64,000 nucleotides of DNA from assembly GCA_045656705.1 (NCBI GenBank), contig JAZORR010000026.1:1-64000 (forward strand), given 5' to 3'. This stretch comes from RGIG4576 sp045656705. Its GTDB lineage: Bacteria; Bacteroidota; Bacteroidia; Bacteroidales; Muribaculaceae. A program made the position numbers and the translations under genes. Below are positions 9,054-16,974 of this stretch, piece by piece (the first letter of the stretch is position 1; every line of letters begins with the position of its first letter). The notes beneath the pieces were generated by a model. That model had not been told where the DNA came from. It saw only the letters and a program-made list of their open reading frames with translations, and searched no databases.

Positions 9054-9575
9054 TTATTCTTTATTTGATAATGTTTCAAGTATACCGTGCAACTTATTGC
9101 CGCCCGATTGCAAAGCTGAGACAACGTTCTTAGCAGGCGATTGCAACAATGCAACGATATCTGCAATAAGTTCGTTCTTGCTCTTCAAGCTTGCCAAGAA
9201 ATCCAATTGTTCTGCACCAAGGTAAGCAGTTTCTTCAACGAAAGCAGCTTTCAATGCAGGAAGTTCGTCACCCTTCTTGATGAAACTCTTAAGGAGCTTA
9301 GCAGGAGCGTTACCAGTGTTGCTAAGCAACAAAGAAGTTGCGCCCTTCATCGCAGGATACAAACCTGAATAATCAGTATCAAGCTGATCCATTGCCTTTT
9401 TAAGCAATGTGTTCTTTACAACCACCAACTTAACATCAGCCTTAGCACATTCGCGACGGAATTGGCTTGTTTTTTCTGCGTTAAGACCGGCTGTTTCAGC
9501 CAAATATACACAACTGTATTCCTTTAGAATATTCGCGATATTCTCTACTACTGTATATTTATCTTCCTTTCTCAT
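9054..9575 (-). CDS. rplJ: 50S ribosomal protein uL10
   Basis: A 173-residue protein that anchors L7/L12 dimers to the ribosome at the stalk base. The N-terminal RNA-binding domain is recognisable (VSYLAETAGL-like and VVVKNTLLKKA segments) and the C-terminal helix serves as the L12 platform. It lies 25 bp after rplA and 26 bp before rplL, so there is no room for the long autoregulatory leader seen before rplJ in enterobacteria; regulation must act elsewhere in the operon. Confidence 0.98.
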   Translation of the reverse strand: MRKEDKYTVVENIANILKEYSCVYLAETAGLNAEKTSQFRRECAKADVKLVVVKNTLLKKAMDQLDTDYSGLYPAMKGATSLLLSNTGNAPAKLLKSFIKKGDELPALKAAFVEETAYLGAEQLDFLASLKSKNELIADIVALLQSPAKNVVSALQSGGNKLHGILETLSNKE

Positions 9576-9600
9576 TGTCTTTCTAATCTAAATTAAGTTT

Positions 9601-10296
9601 TTACTCTTCGACTGATTTAGGATCAATCTTTAGACCTGAACTCATAGTACTTGAAAGATAAATACTCTTTAGATAAGTACCCTTAGCAGCAGATGGCTTC
9701 AACTTGATCAAAGTGTTGATAAATTCCTTAGCGTTATCCTTAATCTTTTCAGGATCGAAAGAAACCTTACCAATTGAAGCGTGAACGATACCATTCTTGT
9801 CTACCTTAAAGTCAATCTTACCTTGTTTTACTTCCTTAACAGCCTTAGCTACATCTGGAGTAACAGTACCACTCTTAGGGTTTGGCATCAAGCCACGAGG
9901 ACCCAACACTCTACCAAGAGCACCAATCTTACCCATGATTGCAGGTTGTGTGATGATTACGTCGATATCGGTCCAACCACCCTTGATCTTTTCAATGTAT
10001 TCGTCAAGACCTACATAATCAGCACCTGCTTCCTTAGCAGCGGCTTCTGCATCTGGTGAACACAAGCACAACACGCGTACTTGCTTACCTGTTCCGTGAG
10101 GCAATGAAACCACACCGCGAACCATTTGATTAGCCTTACGAGGATCTACACCTAGGCGTACATCTATATCAACCGAAGCGTCAAACTTGGTGAAAGTAAT
10201 TTCTTTAACCATCTCTGCTGCTTCCTTAAGAGTGTACACTTTTCCTGGCTCAATCTTTTCCTTAATTAACTTTTGATTCTTTGTAAGTTTACCCAT
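9601..10296 (-). CDS. rplA: 50S ribosomal protein uL1
   Basis: A 231-residue protein of the L1 stalk, which helps release deacylated tRNA from the E site and in many bacteria represses its own rplK-rplA message. The diagnostic GRVLGPRGLMPNPKSGT motif sits mid-protein. It follows rplK by 15 bp, and the two are probably translationally linked. Length and start are normal. Confidence 0.98.
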   Translation of the reverse strand: MGKLTKNQKLIKEKIEPGKVYTLKEAAEMVKEITFTKFDASVDIDVRLGVDPRKANQMVRGVVSLPHGTGKQVRVLCLCSPDAEAAAKEAGADYVGLDEYIEKIKGGWTDIDVIITQPAIMGKIGALGRVLGPRGLMPNPKSGTVTPDVAKAVKEVKQGKIDFKVDKNGIVHASIGKVSFDPEKIKDNAKEFINTLIKLKPSAAKGTYLKSIYLSSTMSSGLKIDPKSVEE

Positions 10297-10311
10297 GTCA
10301 ATTTAAGTTTT

Positions 10312-10755
10312 TTAATTGTTTTCAGGGAAAGCACCCTTAACAGTGATACCCATACTTCTAGCTGTACCTGCAACCATCTTCATAGCTGAGTCTAAAGTAA
10401 AACAGTTCAAATCTGGCATTTTATCTTCAGCAATTGTCTTCACCTGTTCCCAAGTAATTTCAGCAATCTTCTTACGGTTAGGTTGAGCAGAACCGCTCTT
10501 TTGCTTAGAAACTTCCAATAGTTGAACAGCTACTGGAGGAGTCTTAACCACGAAGTCAAAGCTCTTGTCAGTGTAATAAGTGATTACAACTGGAAGCACT
10601 TTACCTGCCTTGTCTTGAGTACGGGCATTGAATTGCTTGCAAAATTCCATAATGTTGATACCCTTAGAACCCAACGCAGGTCCTACTGGTGGTGAAGGAT
10701 TTGCTGCTCCACCCTTAATCTGCAATTTGATCTGTCCAGCAATTTCTTTAGCCAT
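10312..10755 (-). CDS. rplK: 50S ribosomal protein uL11
   Basis: A 147-residue protein of the GTPase-associated centre. The N-terminal domain (KLQIKGGAANPSPPVGPALG) and the C-terminal 23S rRNA-binding domain with ARSMGITVKG are complete. It lies 55 bp downstream of nusG in the conserved secE-nusG-rplKAJL-rpoBC order. Confidence 0.98.
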   Translation of the reverse strand: MAKEIAGQIKLQIKGGAANPSPPVGPALGSKGINIMEFCKQFNARTQDKAGKVLPVVITYYTDKSFDFVVKTPPVAVQLLEVSKQKSGSAQPNRKKIAEITWEQVKTIAEDKMPDLNCFTLDSAMKMVAGTARSMGITVKGAFPENN

Positions 10756-10810
10756 TTTCTTTAAAATTTTGTTTTGTTAATTTTCAGGGAAAAATCAGTA
10801 GCGTAACAAA

Positions 10811-11389
10811 TTACTTCAATTCCCTTTCTACTTGCGAATTATCCAATTCAAGAGGGGTCTTACGACCGAAGATTTTAACCATCACCACAAGCTTGCGTTT
10901 TTCGCGATTTACTTCTTCAATGTCACCAAACATGCCACTGAAAGGTCCGTAATTCACTTTCACAGTTTCACCTACGATGTAGTCATTAGCAATTGCATCA
11001 TCAGTTTCCTGTTGTTCATCGGCAGCTCCAAGCATACGAGCAACTTCACTCTCACGAATTGGTTCAGGTTTTCTTTCCTTACTTCTATCGCGAATGAAGT
11101 CAATCACGTTAGTTGTAGTTACCAATGTACTTTCAACTTCTCCATCTAATCGAGCTTCTATAAACACATAACCAGAATAAAGATTTCTTTCTTTCAAAAC
11201 CTTTTTTCCGTTACGAGTAGTATAGACTTTCTCTGTTGGGATAAGCACTTGGAAAACCTTTCCACCCAAGTTACCATTTTTCATAGTAGCTTCGATGATT
11301 TCCTTCACTTTAGCTTCTTTACCAGAGATCGCACGCAATACATACCATCTCACAGGAGCTTCAGCTCTCTTTACATTTTTATTTTCCAT
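10811..11389 (-). CDS. nusG: transcription termination/antitermination protein NusG
   Basis: NusG binds RNA polymerase and couples it to Rho or the ribosome. The protein has the NGN domain (RWYVLRAISGKEAKVKE; YSGYVFIEA) and a C-terminal KOW domain (GETVKVNYGPFSGMFGDIEEVN). I take the ATG at 11389 (192 residues, starting MENKNVK); the open frame extends four codons upstream to a GTG, which is less likely. It starts 16 bp after the secE stop. Confidence 0.97.
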   Translation of the reverse strand: MENKNVKRAEAPVRWYVLRAISGKEAKVKEIIEATMKNGNLGGKVFQVLIPTEKVYTTRNGKKVLKERNLYSGYVFIEARLDGEVESTLVTTTNVIDFIRDRSKERKPEPIRESEVARMLGAADEQQETDDAIANDYIVGETVKVNYGPFSGMFGDIEEVNREKRKLVVMVKIFGRKTPLELDNSQVERELK

Positions 11390-11405
11390 AGCCACTATCA
11401 CCTGA

Positions 11406-11606
11406 TTAGAATCCCAAACCGTAAATCAAGTGCATCATCTTGTCAATCAAAAGGTCCATAAGGAATATCACAATTGCGATTAGGATGGAAGCTACCATAA
11501 CCACGACACTACTTTCGACCAGTTGACTCTTGGTTGGCCAAGAAACCTTATAAACAAGTTCGTTATAAGATTCCTCGATATCCGTAAATATTTTCAATTT
11601 CTTCAT
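11406..11606 (-). CDS. secE: preprotein translocase subunit SecE
   Basis: A 66-residue single-span membrane protein that clamps SecY in the translocon. It shows the conserved amphipathic segment (NELVYKVSWPTKSQLVESS) followed by one hydrophobic helix and a short tail. Position between tRNA-Trp and nusG is the usual one. Confidence 0.96.
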   Translation of the reverse strand: MKKLKIFTDIEESYNELVYKVSWPTKSQLVESSVVVMVASILIAIVIFLMDLLIDKMMHLIYGLGF

Positions 11607-11620
11607 TACTCTTAATTCTT

Positions 11621-11696
11621 TGGCACGGGAAGAGAGGCTCGAACTCCCGACACCTGGTTTTGGAGACCAGTGCTCTACCGACTGAGCTATTCCCGT
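11621..11696 (-). tRNA. tRNA-Trp (anticodon CCA)
   Basis: 76 nt on the minus strand with a 7-bp acceptor stem (ACGGGAA/TTCCCGT), anticodon loop CTCCAAA and an encoded 3' CCA. It sits between tuf and secE, the same place as in many bacteria. Confidence 0.97.
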
Positions 11697-11701
11697 AAGT
11701 A

Positions 11702-11723
11702 ACCGGTTGCCGAAACAACCGGC
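11702..11723 (-). other. short hairpin between tuf and tRNA-Trp
   Basis: A 7-8-bp stem (ACCGGTTG / CAACCGG) with a six-base loop and no T-run. Without a T-run it is unlikely to be a terminator; it may guide processing of tRNA-Trp from the tuf transcript. Confidence 0.45.
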
Positions 11724-11757
11724 TTAGTAGTTTTATATTCGTCGTCTAACCGAGAGA

Positions 11758-12942
11758 TTAGTCGATGATGTCAGTGATTTGACCTGAACCTACTGTGCGA
11801 CCACCTTCACGGATTGCGAAACGAAGACCCTTATCGCAAGCTACTGGGTTGATCAACTTAACAATGATTTCTACGTGGTCACCTGGCATTACCATTTCTA
11901 CACCTTCTGGAAGAGTAATTTCACCAGTTACGTCAAGAGTACGGATGTAGAATTGTGGACGGTAGTGATTCTTAAATGGAGTGTGACGACCACCTTCTTC
12001 CTTCTTCAATACGTAAACAGAAGCCTTGAATTCAGCGTGTGGCTTAACAACACCTGGGTGACAAAGTACCATACCACGCTTGATTTCGTTCTTGTCGATA
12101 CCACGAAGAAGAAGACCTACGTTATCACCAGCTTCACCTTGATCAAGAAGTTTGCGGAACATTTCCACACCAGTTACAACTGACTTCAAGTTAGCACCAA
12201 GACCCATGATTTGAACTTCTTCACCAACCTTGATGATACCTGTTTCGATACGACCTGTAGCAACTGTACCACGACCTGTGATAGAGAACACGTCTTCAAC
12301 TGGCATCAAGAATGGTTTATCGATATCACGTGGAGGAAGTGGAATCCAAGTATCAACTGCTTCCATAAGTTCCATAACCTTTTCTTCCCATTGTGGTTCA
12401 CCGTTCAATGCACCAAGTGCAGAACCACGGATGATAGGAGTGTTATCTCCATCATATTCATATTGAGATAGAAGATCACGCATTTCCATTTCAACAAGTT
12501 CGAACATTTCTTCGTCGTCAACCATGTCACACTTGTTCAAGAATACAACAAGACGTGGAACGTTTACTTGGCGAGCAAGAAGGATATGTTCGCGAGTTTG
12601 AGGCATTGGACCGTCAGTAGCAGCACAAACGATGATTGCACCGTCCATTTGAGCAGCACCAGTAACCATGTTCTTAACGTAGTCGGCGTGACCTGGACAG
12701 TCTACGTGTGCATAGTGACGATTTTGTGTCTTATACTCTACGTGAGAAGTATTAATAGTGATACCACGTTCCTTTTCTTCTGGAGCGTTGTCGATAGAAT
12801 CGAATGAACGCAACTCAGAAAGACCAGCCTTTGCCAATACAGTAGTAATCGCAGCAGTCAAAGTAGTCTTACCGTGGTCAACGTGACCAATAGTACCGAT
12901 GTTTACGTGCGGTAGTGATCTTTCAAATTTCTCTTTTGCCAT
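11758..12942 (-). CDS. tuf: elongation factor Tu
   Basis: A 394-residue GTPase that carries aminoacyl-tRNA to the ribosome. G motifs are intact: GHVDHGKTT near the N-terminus, DCPGHADY, and NKCD; the switch I threonine region (RGITINTSHVEY) is present. Domains 2 and 3 are complete. It is flanked by tRNA-Thr(GGT) upstream and tRNA-Trp downstream, the classic tRNA-tufB arrangement, and is the only tuf in the window. Codon use is strongly biased, as expected. Confidence 0.99.
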   Translation of the reverse strand: MAKEKFERSLPHVNIGTIGHVDHGKTTLTAAITTVLAKAGLSELRSFDSIDNAPEEKERGITINTSHVEYKTQNRHYAHVDCPGHADYVKNMVTGAAQMDGAIIVCAATDGPMPQTREHILLARQVNVPRLVVFLNKCDMVDDEEMFELVEMEMRDLLSQYEYDGDNTPIIRGSALGALNGEPQWEEKVMELMEAVDTWIPLPPRDIDKPFLMPVEDVFSITGRGTVATGRIETGIIKVGEEVQIMGLGANLKSVVTGVEMFRKLLDQGEAGDNVGLLLRGIDKNEIKRGMVLCHPGVVKPHAEFKASVYVLKKEEGGRHTPFKNHYRPQFYIRTLDVTGEITLPEGVEMVMPGDHVEIIVKLINPVACDKGLRFAIREGGRTVGSGQITDIID

Positions 12943-13037
12943 AATTGCTATTTTTGATTAAATGATTAACTTTATCTAAATTCATTTTACAAATTCAACA
13001 AGACCAGCAGAGCTAACCTTGTACTGAAAAAATTTTG

Positions 13038-13109
<72 letters not shown>

Positions 13110-13123
13110 AATCAAATTTTTAG

Positions 13124-13196
13124 AGCGGAAGACGAGGCTCAAACTCGCGACCCTCAGCTTGGAAGGCTGATGCTCTATCAACTGAGCTACTTCCGC
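13124..13196 (-). tRNA. tRNA-Gly (anticodon TCC)
   Basis: 73 nt, minus strand, acceptor stem GCGGAAG/CTTCCGC, anticodon loop CTTCCAA, no encoded CCA. Second of four tRNAs upstream of tuf. Confidence 0.97.
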
Positions 13197-13206
13197 AAAA
13201 AAGTAG

Positions 13207-13289
13207 TGGGCAGGGACGGATTCGAACCGCCGAAGGCGCAAGCCAACAGATTTACAGTCTGCCCGTTTTAACCACTTACCTACCTACCC
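13207..13289 (-). tRNA. tRNA-Tyr (anticodon GTA)
   Basis: 83 nt, minus strand, class II tRNA with a long variable arm (GCGCCTTCGGC region) and anticodon loop CTGTAAA. Acceptor stem GGGTAGG/CCTGCCC pairs with one G-U. It lies between tRNA-Gly and tRNA-Thr(TGT). Confidence 0.96.
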
Positions 13290-13297
13290 TACTTTTG

Positions 13298-13371
13298 AGC
13301 CTCTTGTCGGATTCGAACCAACGACCCCGAGATTACAAATCACGTGCTCTGGCCAACTGAGCTAAAGAGGC
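13298..13371 (-). tRNA. tRNA-Thr (anticodon TGT)
   Basis: 74 nt, minus strand, acceptor GCCTCTT/AAGAGGC, anticodon loop TTTGTAA. First gene of the tRNA-tuf transcript, about 35 bp downstream of the promoter at 13405-13433. The order Thr-Tyr-Gly-Thr-tuf matches that of Escherichia coli thrU-tyrU-glyT-thrT-tufB. Confidence 0.96.
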
Positions 13372-13404
13372 GTTCAAGTACCCGTTTGGGTTTCATTGCG
13401 GGTG

Positions 13405-13433
13405 CAAAGTTAAGCATAATTTTTGAATCACAA
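13405..13433 (-). promoter_or_regulatory. promoter of the tRNA-tuf-secE-nusG-rpl-rpoBC transcript
   Basis: On the minus strand a TAACTTTG -7 box (13405-13412) is preceded after 18 nt by TTG (13431-13433), close to the Bacteroidetes primary sigma consensus. It is the only strong promoter I see before the tRNA cluster and could drive the whole block to rpoC. Confidence 0.7.
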
Positions 13434-13527
13434 AAGAAACTCACATCTTTTTTTCAAAAAAAATTGCATTATCTCTATTTTTCACTCTTTTTAAGGATAA
13501 AAACATCCTATTCTTGCTCCAAAAAGC

Positions 13528-13556
13528 AAGTGAAGCAGGCAAACCTACTTCACTTT
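13528..13556 (-). terminator. terminator downstream of hpf
   Basis: A stem of AAGTGAAG and AGG paired with CCT and CTTCACTT (one mismatch), four-base loop. T-rich tracts on both sides allow it to stop transcripts in either direction. It separates the rpsU-xer-hpf unit from the tRNA promoter. Confidence 0.7.
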
Positions 13557-13615
13557 TATCATTCAAAAACCCCTTAGTTAATCAAAGGGAATATCATAGA
13601 AACTGTGCAGCTCAC

Positions 13616-13762
13616 TTAACTCAGTATTGCTTGTTTTCTACAATTCACTGCTTTTTTATCTATAACATACATCTTATTATATAAGCGTGCTGTATTATTA
13701 ATAATGTGGAGTGAATCTGATCCTGAAAAAGCATCGCCCAAACCAGTTTGAGACATACTCAT
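13616..13762 (-). CDS. possible small protein, 48 residues, unknown
   Basis: A frame opening with ATG at 13762 and ending TAA at 13616 encodes 48 residues beginning MSMSQTGLGDAFSG. An AAGGAAA purine stretch precedes the ATG by a usual distance. It lies 16 bp after the hpf stop and before the terminator, so it would be on the hpf message. I know no family for it and the composition is not decisive; it may be part of a 3' untranslated region. Confidence 0.3.
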   Translation of the reverse strand: MSMSQTGLGDAFSGSDSLHIINNTARLYNKMYVIDKKAVNCRKQAILS

Positions 13763-13778
13763 CAGTTTCCTTAGTTAT

Positions 13779-14072
13779 TTATTTATCTTTCTTTGTTTTT
13801 TCCAATTGGCGTTCGAGTGCTTCGATTACCAAATCCACTGCTTCTTCGAATGTGTCGGCAATTTTCGATGCAAACAAGTCGGCGCATGCAGGTAGTACCA
13901 ATTTAATTCCGGCTTCTTTATTCATAGCTGTTTCAGGCTTCACCACTTTCAAGGTAACTTCGGCTTCGGTGATTTCCTCATTACGACGCGCCAATTTTTC
14001 CAATTTCTTGCTTACGAATGCTTCCAATTTTTCACTTGCGTCAAAATGAATAGATTTAATTCTTACTTCCAT
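13779..14072 (-). CDS. hpf: ribosome hibernation promoting factor, short HPF/YfiA type
   Basis: A 97-residue S30AE-family protein that binds the decoding region of the 30S subunit and inactivates ribosomes in slow growth. It shows the usual beta-alpha-beta pattern (MEVRIKSIHFDASEKLEAFVSKKLEKL) and a basic tail, and lacks the C-terminal dimerisation domain of long HPF. The start is one base after the stop of the recombinase gene, so the two are cotranscribed. HPF is often linked to translation genes, as here. Confidence 0.92.
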   Translation of the reverse strand: MEVRIKSIHFDASEKLEAFVSKKLEKLARRNEEITEAEVTLKVVKPETAMNKEAGIKLVLPACADLFASKIADTFEEAVDLVIEALERQLEKTKKDK

Positions 14073-14073
14073 A

Positions 14074-14967
14074 TCATCCTCCTTTTTTTAATGCTCGTGG
14101 ATGAGCGTGTTCATAATTTGATTTAAGTTCTCTATATGTAATATGGGTGTACACTTGCGTTGCTGCCAACGATTCGTGCCCCAACAATTCTTTTACGCTA
14201 TTTAGTTTAGCCCCATTATTTAACATCGACGAGGCAAAGGTGTGCCGCAACACGTGCGGACTATATCTGCTACAACCTCCCACTTCGGTGAGTTTTTTAT
14301 TTGCTAACCTATATACTAAAGTAGGATAAAGAGGTTCGCCGTTATTTCTTACGAAGAAATACTCAGTGTCTCCTACTTGCTCACTACGAAGTTTACGATA
14401 TATAGCTATCTCGGCGTGCAATTCTTCGCCAAATGGCACTATTCTATCTTTATTACGCTTTCCTCGCACCTTTAGTTCATTACTTGACACATCATCGTCG
14501 CGTAAACATATCAATTCGGCTCGGCGAATACCGGTGGAATACAACATAAGAAGTATCAAACGATCGCGAACAGCTTCAAAGTCGTCGTAGTCGACAGAAT
14601 CTTCAAACATCTGCTCCACATTCTCCACTTTCACACAATCGGGCAATCGTCGTGGAGTTTTTGCCGTTTCCACCTCCAAAGCTGGATTCGCCTCCACCTT
14701 GCCCACTCGCATCAAGTATTTATAAAATGCTCTCAAGGCTTGCAATTTGCGCTTCACCGTGCGCACTGAATTCTTTTCTGCCATCAATTGCACCATCCAT
14801 TCACGAATATCAGAAGTGGTAACGGTCACAGCATCAAATTCTTCAGCACCTTTTGTAAGAAACGCTGCAAATTGACTAATATCGTTATTATAAGACAAAA
14901 CGGTACAAGCTGAATAATTCAACTCATACCGTATATATTTTATGAACGATTCAATCAACATAAGCAA
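14074..14967 (-). CDS. xerC: tyrosine recombinase, XerC/XerD type
   Basis: A 297-residue site-specific recombinase with the N-terminal SAM-like DNA-binding domain (residues 1-90) and the catalytic domain. Visible catalytic residues are Arg in STGIRRAEL, the HxxR of HVLRHTFAS, the His of LLGHESLAATQ and Tyr in QVYTH. Xer proteins resolve chromosome dimers at dif. The position between rpsU and hpf, with no att sites or cargo, indicates a core Xer protein rather than a mobile-element integrase. Whether it is the XerC or XerD orthologue cannot be settled from this sequence alone. Confidence 0.88.
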   Translation of the reverse strand: MLMLIESFIKYIRYELNYSACTVLSYNNDISQFAAFLTKGAEEFDAVTVTTSDIREWMVQLMAEKNSVRTVKRKLQALRAFYKYLMRVGKVEANPALEVETAKTPRRLPDCVKVENVEQMFEDSVDYDDFEAVRDRLILLMLYSTGIRRAELICLRDDDVSSNELKVRGKRNKDRIVPFGEELHAEIAIYRKLRSEQVGDTEYFFVRNNGEPLYPTLVYRLANKKLTEVGGCSRYSPHVLRHTFASSMLNNGAKLNSVKELLGHESLAATQVYTHITYRELKSNYEHAHPRALKKGG

Positions 14968-15063
14968 GCGTTTTTCATTATTACGCTTACGAATTTACAT
15001 CATTTGATTGAATTATCCAAATTTTCATCGAACTTTTTTATCGTTCAGATAAGAAAATTATAA

Positions 15064-15255
15064 TTAATCTTCGTTAAGGTGAAGTTTTTGTACGTATACA
15101 GCCTTCATCATTTTCTTACGATTAGCCACAGATGGCTTTTCAAATGCTTGACGGCTACGCAATTCCTTTACGATACCTGTTTTTTCAAATTTTCTTTTGA
15201 ACTTCTTTAGAGCTCTTTCGATGTTTTCACCTTCTTTTACTTGTACGATAATCAT
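15064..15255 (-). CDS. rpsU: 30S ribosomal protein bS21
   Basis: A 63-residue, very basic protein (FKRKFEKTGIVKELRSRQAFEKPS) typical of bS21, which aids initiation near the anti-Shine-Dalgarno region of 16S rRNA. First gene of the rpsU-xer-hpf unit. A -7 box lies about 185 bp upstream. Confidence 0.96.
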   Translation of the reverse strand: MIIVQVKEGENIERALKKFKRKFEKTGIVKELRSRQAFEKPSVANRKKMMKAVYVQKLHLNED

Positions 15256-15439
15256 TTTATTTCAATTTTTAAATGTTTTTACTTTGCTATTTTAGTATTC
15301 ACCATTATTCATCTTCGCTCCAAGCCAACTTTACCCGAAACGAAAATACGCCATAGTGATGCGTCTATCTGATTATATGTCAACTAATTAACTGTCTAAA
15401 TAAGGGTATACACAACCTCCTCTCATTTAAAATCGAGTG

Positions 15440-15447
15440 CAAAGATA
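15440..15447 (-). promoter_or_regulatory. -7 box upstream of rpsU
   Basis: TATCTTTG on the minus strand matches TAnnTTTG exactly; no clear -33 TTG is seen at the right distance. It would give rpsU a leader of roughly 175 nt. Confidence 0.5.
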
Positions 15448-15529
15448 CATAAAATTTCTTAATCTGCATTAACTTTAATGCCTAATTACCAATATTTTTT
15501 ATAATTTAGCATCGAAATCAGTCTATCAT

Positions 15530-16486
15530 ATGGTTATGAAAACGAAATTATTTATCTTAATTGCGATAGCACTATTACCTATGATTACCATCAAGGCTCA
15601 GGAATCAGCTTCAAATTATAGCTATACACCCAATTGGGAGAATATGGATATACCCGCTTTTGAGTTGCCAAGAAATAATTCGTTGAGTATCTATCTTCAG
15701 CAAGATATGAAATTTGAGTGTGACACATTATTTAATTATAGATGTGTGACTGATTTCAAATTCAATAAACCAATTTACCCAATAGAAAACCCTTACAACT
15801 TACACGGAAACATCTATTCTCACGATTTCAAACAAGAAGGAGCAATTACATCTTGGGGAAATGGTAACATTTTCGGCTTTAGCAGTTATGCCACCTACCC
15901 GACACTTGGGAATGTAGGTGCAGGAGGTGTGGGAGTTTCGCACAATTTCACTGAGAAATTGAATTTTACAGGTAAAGTGTCATTTAACAAATACACACTT
16001 CCACGCAATGTGTACAATTCTTACGCATTTAGTGGGGAATTCACCTATAAATTCAACGACAATCTTAGCATCACTGCTTATGGCGGCTATGAATCAAACA
16101 ACTTTTTCAATAACAACATTTATTTTCGTCACAATTACGGCAAGAATATAGGAGGATATCTCACTGCTATGACCGACAACAACCTGTGGGGAGTAGATGT
16201 GGGTGCAAGAAGTGATTATAATCAACAAGAAGGCAAATGGACGACTATGCCTATGATTCGCCCATTTTACAATTTGAATGGCACTAAACTCGGATTTGAT
16301 CTCGGATTCATTCTTTATCAAGTGTTTCGCACAACTGGATATATCAATGAAAACGGTGGGGCAAAAACACGCAAAATATATCTAATCCGTCATCTTCGAG
16401 AGGTAGCAGTTCACCAAATTCCAAGAAATTCCTTTTCCCAAGAAAGAAATAAAAGTGCTTGGCTGTGCCAAACACTTTTATTTTAG
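15530..16486 (+). CDS. putative outer-membrane beta-barrel protein, C-terminus probably frameshifted
   Basis: The frame encodes 318 residues with a signal peptide (start at codon 1 or at the third codon, MKTKLFILIAIALLP) and alternating aromatic/polar strands with NYGKN, FTYKFNDNLSITAYGG and similar segments, suggesting a small outer-membrane barrel. I recognise no named family. From about 16360 the frame becomes unlike the rest and reads through the terminator hairpin at 16451-16479. One extra base in the GGGG tract at 16358-16361 would instead give a Ser-rich tail ending KKFLFPRKK with a stop at 16450-16452, immediately before the hairpin. A real mutation or an assembly indel are both possible. 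Confidence 0.65.
   Translation: MVMKTKLFILIAIALLPMITIKAQESASNYSYTPNWENMDIPAFELPRNNSLSIYLQQDMKFECDTLFNYRCVTDFKFNKPIYPIENPYNLHGNIYSHDFKQEGAITSWGNGNIFGFSSYATYPTLGNVGAGGVGVSHNFTEKLNFTGKVSFNKYTLPRNVYNSYAFSGEFTYKFNDNLSITAYGGYESNNFFNNNIYFRHNYGKNIGGYLTAMTDNNLWGVDVGARSDYNQQEGKWTTMPMIRPFYNLNGTKLGFDLGFILYQVFRTTGYINENGGAKTRKIYLIRHLREVAVHQIPRNSFSQERNKSAWLCQTLLF
16451..16484. terminator. bidirectional terminator
   Basis: AAAAGTG and TTGGC pair with GCCAA and CACTTTT around a TGT loop, with T-runs on both strands. It serves the plus-strand barrel gene and the minus-strand lipoprotein gene, which converge here; the hairpin's edge touches the lipoprotein stop. Confidence 0.85.
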
Positions 16487-16974
16487 TTAATAATATTATA
16501 TCCAGCCCCGGATTTTACAACTGAATATCGGCTCATCCCCACTTTCTGCGTGAGAGCTTTACCCGAAACGGGTGCGCCCCAACCACCCATAACATCGAAA
16601 CGCGAACCACAATTACTGCACACTGCATCGTAGTTTTTTTCATCGATAGCGATTCGTACATCGGCACGACGTTCCACTGGGCAACTCAAATCGTAGGCCA
16701 TAGGGGTGCTTGTGTATATATCGCTCACGAGCAACACCCCACCAAATCCCGTGTAGGTGCGTGCGGTGTAATGATAATTGGCAGGAATTCGCTCAGCCTT
16801 GATAAACATTTTATACATACCCGGCGAAGTAACGCCATAAGTTTGCCAATATCCAACTGTGCTAAGATTTATATTTACGGGATAAGATGGCACAGCATTG
16901 TCGCTAATCTTGGTACAAGACGCTAATGCAACCACCAAAACATACATTATATATATATAGCACCACTTTTTCAT
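16483..16974 (-). CDS. lipoprotein with a Rieske-like domain lacking normal ligands
   Basis: A 163-residue lipoprotein (lipobox Cys20 in VALASCTK). The C-terminal half has the outline of a Rieske [2Fe-2S] domain: AYDLSCPVE where Cys-x-His is expected and CSNCGSRFDV...GAPVSGKAL where CxxHG-SRFD...GP is expected. Both ligand histidines are replaced (Val and Cys), leaving three Cys, so a standard Rieske cluster cannot form. It may bind another metal or none. The start overlaps the stop of the aldo-keto reductase by 4 bp (ATGA), so the two are translated together, suggesting a shared redox role; this is inference. Confidence 0.7.
   Translation of the reverse strand: MKKWCYIYIMYVLVVALASCTKISDNAVPSYPVNINLSTVGYWQTYGVTSPGMYKMFIKAERIPANYHYTARTYTGFGGVLLVSDIYTSTPMAYDLSCPVERRADVRIAIDEKNYDAVCSNCGSRFDVMGGWGAPVSGKALTQKVGMSRYSVVKSGAGYNIIN

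Larger units (their letters stand above)
13434..13778. other. gene-poor gap between the tRNA promoter and hpf
   Basis: This stretch is AT-rich. It holds the hairpin at 13528-13556 and one possible 48-codon reading frame (13616-13762, minus). Otherwise I see no tRNA, repeat or conserved coding sequence in it. Confidence 0.6.

Noticed and set aside
14074..14967. The tyrosine recombinase as the integrase of a mobile element.
   Set aside because: It lies between rpsU and hpf with a one-base gap to hpf, and no att repeats or cargo are seen beside the tRNA genes; it fits a core Xer protein.
16350..16375. Programmed ribosomal frameshifting in the outer-membrane protein gene.
   Set aside because: No slippery heptamer is found in the required frame and no following pseudoknot is evident; a simple indel at the G-tract explains it better.
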